Of a stretch of 47,992 nucleotides of DNA, positions 43,839 through 47,992 are shown in pieces. The position numbers were made by a program, and so were the translations under genes. Positions within the stretch are counted from its first letter, which is position 1; every line of letters begins with the position of its first letter. The DNA is from Paraburkholderia bryophila (lineage in GTDB: Bacteria > Pseudomonadota > Gammaproteobacteria > Burkholderiales > Burkholderiaceae). The DNA lies in NCBI RefSeq assembly GCF_003269035.1, contig NZ_QLTK01000044.1, positions 1 to 47,992 on the forward strand, given 5' to 3'. Below the pieces are notes generated by a model that did not search any database, was not told the origin of the DNA, and worked only from the letters and a program-made list of their open reading frames with translations.

Positions 43839-44204
43839 TCAACCTGCCGGCTGATTCACCACCGCTTGCGCTGCCGCGGGCGTCGCCGTACCCGCCGGCG
43901 TCTGCGTCGCGCTGGCCGACACATGCGGCGCCGCCGGCATGCAGTCCGCGCGATATTCGGCTTGTAGTTTCTGCTGGGCGGCTTCGAGGTCGCTCGGATA
44001 GTCGTCGTCGTCATTGCTGGGGCTGTAGCCTACCGCTTCGAGTTCACCCAGCTCGTTCATCAATTGCTTGTGCGTCACTTCGCTTTTGAGCGGGGTGAAC
44101 GGATAATCGTTGCATTGCTGCTGCGTGAGGCCGGGCGCGGCCATGGCCGATGCGCTGCCGATCAGCAGCAGGGAGGCGAGCAGGGTCTTCGTTGCGAGTT
44201 TCAT
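43839..44204 (-). CDS. DUF4148 family exported protein
   Basis: 121 residues. A signal peptide (about 1-23, ending AMAA) precedes a short soluble part with KSEVTHKQLMNELGELEAVGYSPSNDDDDYPSDL, the pattern of DUF4148, a family nearly restricted to Burkholderiaceae. The last third is Ala/Thr/Pro-rich. The function of these small periplasmic proteins is not known; several occur beside two-component or transport genes. The gene is on its own, pointing towards the pump operon. Confidence 0.85.
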   Translation of the reverse strand: MKLATKTLLASLLLIGSASAMAAPGLTQQQCNDYPFTPLKSEVTHKQLMNELGELEAVGYSPSNDDDDYPSDLEAAQQKLQAEYRADCMPAAPHVSASATQTPAGTATPAAAQAVVNQPAG

Positions 44205-44586
44205 TTTTTACCATCCACGGGAAGGATCGAGTCGGACCGCCAGAACGATCGGCGGGATGGCTGTAGGCTAGGGGAGGCGGTATACCGAAGCGGCGTCGGC
44301 AAAATGAAATATGTTTTATCGAGGCGCGTGCGGGTTTGAAAGGCTTTGAACCGCTTTCAGGCGTTCTTGCGCCCAACTTAAATATTTCTTCATGAAGCGG
44401 ATATTCATCCGCCATGCAACTCCGCGTAGCCTGCGGGGATGCACTCGCGTAGAGCCCCGGCAGCCGCCGAAGCGCACGCCCGTGCACTGAACGCGCAAGC
44501 CGAATATGGCATCATGTCCTTCCACTGATAACCGGTCGCGTCCGTCGCTTGCATCGGCAGAGCTGGCTGCGGCGCATGCATTGATC
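44205..44586. other. divergent control region, DUF4148 / response regulator
   Basis: About 380 bases without a supported gene between divergent genes, so both promoters should be here. An AT-rich patch (about 44380-44410) is the likeliest promoter area for the two-component genes. I see no clear repeat of the kind bound by OmpR-family regulators. Confidence 0.4.
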
Positions 44587-45264
44587 ATGTCGCGAGTACT
44601 CACGATCGAAGACGATGAAATTACCGCGAATGAAATTGTCGGTGAGTTGAAAAGTCGCGGCTTCACTGTGGACTGGGTGGCCAACGGCCGCGACGGCATG
44701 GCGCGCGCCATCAGCGAAGACTACGACGTGATCACGCTCGACCGCATGCTGCCCGGCGTGGACGGTCTGACGATTCTCACCACCATGCGCAGCGTCGGTA
44801 TTCAAACGCCGGTGCTGATGCTGAGCGCGCTGGGCGATGTCGATGAACGGGTGCGCGGTCTGCGTGCCGGCGGCGACGATTATCTGACCAAGCCGTTCGA
44901 TCCGGAGGAAATGACCGCACGCCTCGAAGTATTGTTGCGACGCAGTCAAACGCCGGCCGCGCAACTCGAAACCCATCTGCGGGTCGGTCCGCTCGAACTC
45001 GATCTGATTTCACGCAAGGTACAGCGCGACGGCGAAGAGATCGTGCTGCTGCCCACTGAGTACCGCGTGCTCGAATTCATGATGCGTCATGCCGGGCAGA
45101 CCATCACGCGCACGATGCTGTTCGAGGCGGTGTGGGGCTATCACTTCGATCCGGGCACCAATCTGATCGACGTGCACATGGGCCGCCTGCGCAAGAAAAT
45201 CGATCCGCCCGGCGTGACGCAAATGATCCAGACCGTGCGCGGCTCGGGCTATATCCTCGCATGA
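44587..45264 (+). CDS. OmpR-family response regulator
   Basis: 225 residues. The receiver domain has the acidic pair in IEDDE near the N-terminus, the phosphate-accepting Asp52 in LDRMLPG and the Lys in LTKPFD. A winged-helix DNA-binding domain follows (about 130-225), ending RKKIDPPGVTQMIQTVRGSGYIL. It lies 13 bases before its sensor kinase gene, forming a normal two-component pair. The start ATG 44587 fits the family alignment. The signal and targets are not evident. Confidence 0.93.
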   Translation: MSRVLTIEDDEITANEIVGELKSRGFTVDWVANGRDGMARAISEDYDVITLDRMLPGVDGLTILTTMRSVGIQTPVLMLSALGDVDERVRGLRAGGDDYLTKPFDPEEMTARLEVLLRRSQTPAAQLETHLRVGPLELDLISRKVQRDGEEIVLLPTEYRVLEFMMRHAGQTITRTMLFEAVWGYHFDPGTNLIDVHMGRLRKKIDPPGVTQMIQTVRGSGYILA

Positions 45265-45277
45265 ACCACTCTTCCTG

Positions 45278-46675
45278 ATGGACACATCCTTCCCCGCTCA
45301 ATCTGCGCTCGGGCGGCGCTGGCATTCCACGACCTTTCGCCTGCTCTCCATTTACGCGGTCATTTTTTCGTTCTCGGTGATGCTCCTGCTGGGTTTCATC
45401 GGCTGGGCCGTGACCGGCGATATGGAGCGCGAGACCGATGTGGTGATGGACTGGCAACTGATCTACTTCGACTCGCTGCCCGACACCGGCCTCGCCGATG
45501 CGATCCACCGACGCATCGAGCACGAACGCATGCATACGAATTACTACGGGCTGTTCGCCGCTGATGGCCGCCTGATTGCCGGCGACGTGCTGGTGTATCC
45601 GACGCAATTGCCCACCACGCGCAAAGGCAAGACACTCGATCTGGCGCTCTCGATGGGGCGCAACGATCAGGCGCCGGTCGTCCGCGCAATGGCCGAGCGG
45701 CGCAAGGACGGCTCGACGCTCGTGATCGCGCGCGATCTCACGCATATTCTGCGGATTCGCGAGGCGGTGATCGACGCGCTGGTGAGCGGCGGGATCGTCT
45801 GCCTGCTCGCGGGTGTGGCCGGCGGGCTGGCGTTGAGCGTGCGGCAAATGCGCCGGCTCAAGGCGATTCGCCGCGTCACGCAACGCATTGCCCAGGGCGA
45901 TCTCGCGCAGCGTCTGCCGATTGGCGGACGCGACGAAGTGGATATGCTCGCGCATCTGGTGAACCATATGCTGGCGGAAGTCGAACGGCTGATGAACGAA
46001 GTGAAGGGCGCGTGCGACGGCATCGCGCACGATCTGCGCACGCCATTGGCGCATGTGCGAACGTTGCTTGCGCATGCGGCGGAACACACCGGCACGCTCG
46101 ACGACGCCGAATTGTCGGCGCTGGTGGAGCGCGCCCGCACCGAGACCGACGCGTTGCTCGACCGTTTCCGCGCGATGTTGCGGATCTCCGAGATCGGCAC
46201 CTTGCAGCGGCGCGGCGGATTTGGCGAGGTGCAACTGGAGACGTTGATCCAGGAAGTCGGCGAGCTGTACGAGCCGCTCGCCGAGAGCCGTGCGATTCGA
46301 CTTTCCGTGCATGCGCAACCGGTTGAAGCGATTCATGGCGATCGCGCGCTGCTGTTCGAGGCGTTGAGCAATCTGCTGGACAACGCAATCAAGTTCACGC
46401 CCGAAGGGGGCGTTGTGCGCATGGAGCTTCGGCAGACTTCCGCCGGGCCGCAAGTGGATATTATCGATAACGGTCCCGGCATTGCCGCCGATGAACGCGA
46501 TGCGGTGTTGCAGCGGTTTTATCGTGGCGAAAGTACCCGGCATCTGTCCGGATCGGGACTAGGGTTGAGCATTGTCTCCGCCGTCATGCGGGTGCACGAT
46601 TTCACGATGAAGATCGGCAGTGCGCAACCGGGGGCGAAGATTTCCATCGAATGCTGGTCGCGGACGTTGGCATGA
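45278..46675 (+). CDS. sensor histidine kinase
   Basis: 465 residues. Two membrane segments (about 23-47 and 168-190) flank a ~120-residue periplasmic sensor region. A HAMP linker follows, then the phospho-accepting His251 in GIAHDLRTPLAH and an ATP-binding domain with NLLDNAIKF, DNGPGI and SGLGLSI. It phosphorylates the regulator encoded just before it. The periplasmic sensor domain has no family I recognise. Confidence 0.93.
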   Translation: MDTSFPAQSALGRRWHSTTFRLLSIYAVIFSFSVMLLLGFIGWAVTGDMERETDVVMDWQLIYFDSLPDTGLADAIHRRIEHERMHTNYYGLFAADGRLIAGDVLVYPTQLPTTRKGKTLDLALSMGRNDQAPVVRAMAERRKDGSTLVIARDLTHILRIREAVIDALVSGGIVCLLAGVAGGLALSVRQMRRLKAIRRVTQRIAQGDLAQRLPIGGRDEVDMLAHLVNHMLAEVERLMNEVKGACDGIAHDLRTPLAHVRTLLAHAAEHTGTLDDAELSALVERARTETDALLDRFRAMLRISEIGTLQRRGGFGEVQLETLIQEVGELYEPLAESRAIRLSVHAQPVEAIHGDRALLFEALSNLLDNAIKFTPEGGVVRMELRQTSAGPQVDIIDNGPGIAADERDAVLQRFYRGESTRHLSGSGLGLSIVSAVMRVHDFTMKIGSAQPGAKISIECWSRTLA

Positions 46676-46710
46676 GCTTGCGTGTTTATCTTGTCATGAC
46701 GGAGGGGTGA

Positions 46711-47415
46711 ATGCGCGTCCTGTTCGTGGGGCCGTCGCATCCGGAAGCAGCATGGCTGTTCAAGGCGCTGCAGGAGAGTGCCCATAGTTTGCAGCGCGCC
46801 GACGATCTGCGGGATGGGGTTTTTCTTGCGGGGCAGGAGCCGTTCGATGCGATTGTCTTGATGGTGCTGGATGCGGGCGCGTATTCCGCGCTGCTGGAGT
46901 TTGTCGTGGAGTTTGCCGACGCGGGGAGCGGGGCGGCGATTGTGGCCGTTTTGGGGGTGGCCTCCGCGCAGGAGCGCACTCGCGTTTTGCGGGCTGGTGC
47001 GGATGCGTGTTTTTGTCAGCCTTATTCGTTTATTGAAATGCATGAGCGGATGCAGGCTTTGCAGAGGGTGGGGCGGGGTGCCGCTTCCGGGGGGGCTGTG
47101 TCTGGTGCCAAGGGGGTTGCTGTTGTCGATGTGCCTTCGCTCGATGCCGCGACTCGGGAACTTGTTTTTGCGGGGCGTCGGGTTGCGGTTACGCGGCGGG
47201 AGTTTCTTTTGCTTGAGTGCCTGCTGCGACAGGTGAATGCGCCTGTTGCCAGGGATCAGTTGATTCGCTACGCGTGGCCTGAGAAGGATGATGTCGATCC
47301 TTCTAGCGTTAATCTCGTCGTTTCACGACTTCGGAGGAAGATTCTTGGGGTGGTGCCTGAGGTTCGGATTGAGACTGTTAGTCGGTTTGGGTATCAGGTT
47401 TCTGTTGGTTTTTGA
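46711..47415 (+). CDS. atypical OmpR-family regulator with degenerate receiver
   Basis: 234 residues. The C-terminal half is an intact winged helix (REFLLLECLLRQ, SSVNLVVSRLRRKI, VSRFGYQVSV). The N-terminal receiver lacks every phosphorylation residue: VGPSHP replaces the acidic pair, Met51 in FDAIVLM stands where the phosphate-accepting Asp belongs, and CFCQPYS has Gln in place of the conserved Lys. It should act without phosphorylation, as some orphan regulators do. GGAGGGG lies just before the ATG, 35 bases after the kinase gene. Codon use shifts to T-ending codons in the 3' half, in contrast to the 5' part. Confidence 0.88.
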   Translation: MRVLFVGPSHPEAAWLFKALQESAHSLQRADDLRDGVFLAGQEPFDAIVLMVLDAGAYSALLEFVVEFADAGSGAAIVAVLGVASAQERTRVLRAGADACFCQPYSFIEMHERMQALQRVGRGAASGGAVSGAKGVAVVDVPSLDAATRELVFAGRRVAVTRREFLLLECLLRQVNAPVARDQLIRYAWPEKDDVDPSSVNLVVSRLRRKILGVVPEVRIETVSRFGYQVSVGF

Positions 47416-47463
47416 TCGGGGGTTTGGGCCTGCTCGGCGGGTTGGGTGGGGTGGGGTTTTTGC

Positions 47464-47697
47464 GGTGTTGGCCTTTCCTTGGGTTGTTAGTGGTCTATTA
47501 GTGTTCCCCCTGTGCGGGGGGCACCTACTTTTCTTTGCCTGCCGCAAAGAAAAGTAGGCAAAAGAAAGCGGCTCACACCGCTAACCATTAAGCGGGTCCC
47601 CCGCACAGTCACGGTAGTGGTGCATCTGGAATCTGTGTTCTCGCACATTCCGCGCTCGTGACACAGCAGTCATTCCTCCGGCGGCGCTGCGCGCGCC
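47464..47697. repeat. right arm of the ~233-bp inverted repeat
   Basis: The reverse complement of this stretch matches 519-751 with scattered substitutions. It starts about 50 bases after the stop codon of the regulator gene, mirroring the left arm's position relative to cheV. It contains three small stems in a row: CCCCC/GGGGG, the 15-bp hairpin, and AGCGG/CCGCT. Confidence 0.85.
47524..47558 (+). terminator. 15-bp stem hairpin downstream of the last regulator
   Basis: CCTACTTTTCTTTGC (47524-47538) and GCAAAGAAAAGTAGG (47544-47558) pair perfectly around CTGCC. It is the same hairpin as at 656-690 and lies about 110 bases past the stop codon, in the same orientation relative to the gene. It may end transcription or protect the mRNA 3' end. 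Confidence 0.6.
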
Positions 47698-47756
47698 CCC
47701 CAGTCGTTTTCCCCTACTGGTTTTAAGCGGTCCGTTCCGGCGAGCGCTTGCGCGAG

Positions 47757-47899
47757 GCGGGATGAATGACGGCTGTGTCACTGGCGCGGAGTGCGCGAGA
47801 GCACGGATTCCAGATGCACCACGACCCATCGCGAACCACGGAACCCACTTATGAGCTGGCGGTGTGAGCCGCTTTCTTTTGCCTACTTTTCTTTGCGGC
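47757..47899. repeat. truncated copy of the 3'-end repeat
   Basis: This copy has the opposite orientation to the neighbouring one. It contains the GATTCCAGATGCACCAC segment and then GCGGTGTGAGCCGC and CCTACTTTTCTTTGCGGC, but stops at 47899, in the middle of the hairpin, where the left copy continues AGGCAAAG. Unrelated sequence follows. Confidence 0.75.
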
Positions 47900-47992
47900 C
47901 CTCCATGTCAGGCTAGTTGTCGCCTCAGCCGAACCGATTAGTGTAAAGATGGAGGGCGGACAGCGAATGGAAGATGAAACGCTATTCAGCGG
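47900..47992. other. unrelated sequence that interrupts the repeat; possible insertion end
   Basis: The sequence after the broken repeat contains an 8-bp inverted pair, CCCTCCAT (47899-47906) and ATGGAGGG (47949-47956). An open frame starting ATG at 47949 or 47967 (MEDETLFSG) runs out of the window. This is how the end of an insertion sequence with its transposase gene would look, but I do not recognise the family. Confidence 0.3.

Noticed and set aside
47288..47557. Plus-strand open frame of 89 codons at the right repeat
   Set aside because: It starts inside the regulator gene and runs through the repeat hairpins; the translation is simple hydrophobic and Gly-rich sequence.

Overview
The window looks like part of a chromosome of a Burkholderiaceae bacterium, most likely Paraburkholderia. 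The reasons are the high G+C coding regions with strong G/C in third codon positions, the DUF4142 and DUF4148 small exported proteins, the many LysR regulators, and the family of 3'-end repeat elements (hairpins built on CCTACTTTTCTTTGC) found at both ends. No rRNA, tRNA, CRISPR array or complete insertion sequence was seen. All identifications come from reading motifs; no database search was run.

Layout. (1) 1-764: gene-free repeats: two tandem 137-bp units, then one arm of a ~233-bp inverted repeat whose partner lies at 47464-47697, so the pair brackets almost the whole window. (2) 764-8135: ordinary single genes: cheV-type chemotaxis coupling protein, DUF4142 protein, TPR-glycosyltransferase, aldo/keto reductase, SDR with a divergent LysR gene, and a small SSB-like protein. 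(3) 8105-13585: a LysR-controlled acid-catabolism module (acyl-CoA dehydrogenase, class III CoA-transferase, MHS-family transporter). (4) 13756-15357: a fused tandem Asp/Glu-racemase-like protein whose N-terminal half has lost one catalytic cysteine. (5) 15517-21543: a double-length, four-ATPase UvrA behind a perfect LexA box.

(6) 22594-43733 is the most interesting part. A TonB energiser set (tonB, exbB, two exbD genes, a periplasmic TPR protein) is followed by an HTH-cupin regulator, a 911-residue TonB-dependent receptor, and a tightly packed nine-gene run: YejA-like peptide-binding protein, YejB, YejE, YejF, a TldD/TldE protease pair, two tandem GNAT acetyltransferases and an RND pump without its usual partner genes. 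In order, these genes could carry a peptide-like compound through the outer membrane and the inner membrane, cleave it in the cytosol, acetylate the product and expel it. The same functions are known, scattered, in microcin C biology (YejABEF import, TldD/E processing of the Yersinia compound, MccE-type GNAT immunity). No biosynthetic gene is visible here, so I read the locus as a peptide uptake, processing and detoxification system, possibly one that exploits or resists a peptide antibiotic. The substrate is unknown.

(7) 43839-47415: a DUF4148 protein, an OmpR/HK two-component pair, and a third regulator whose receiver domain has lost all its phosphorylation residues. (8) 47464-47992: the right arm of the inverted repeat, plus another repeat copy that is cut off by unrelated sequence running out of the window.

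Other signals: three 49-bp hairpins with compensatory base changes between the two exbD genes, a three-copy 24-bp repeat ahead of tonB, and inverted repeats ahead of tonB and the receptor gene that could be operators.
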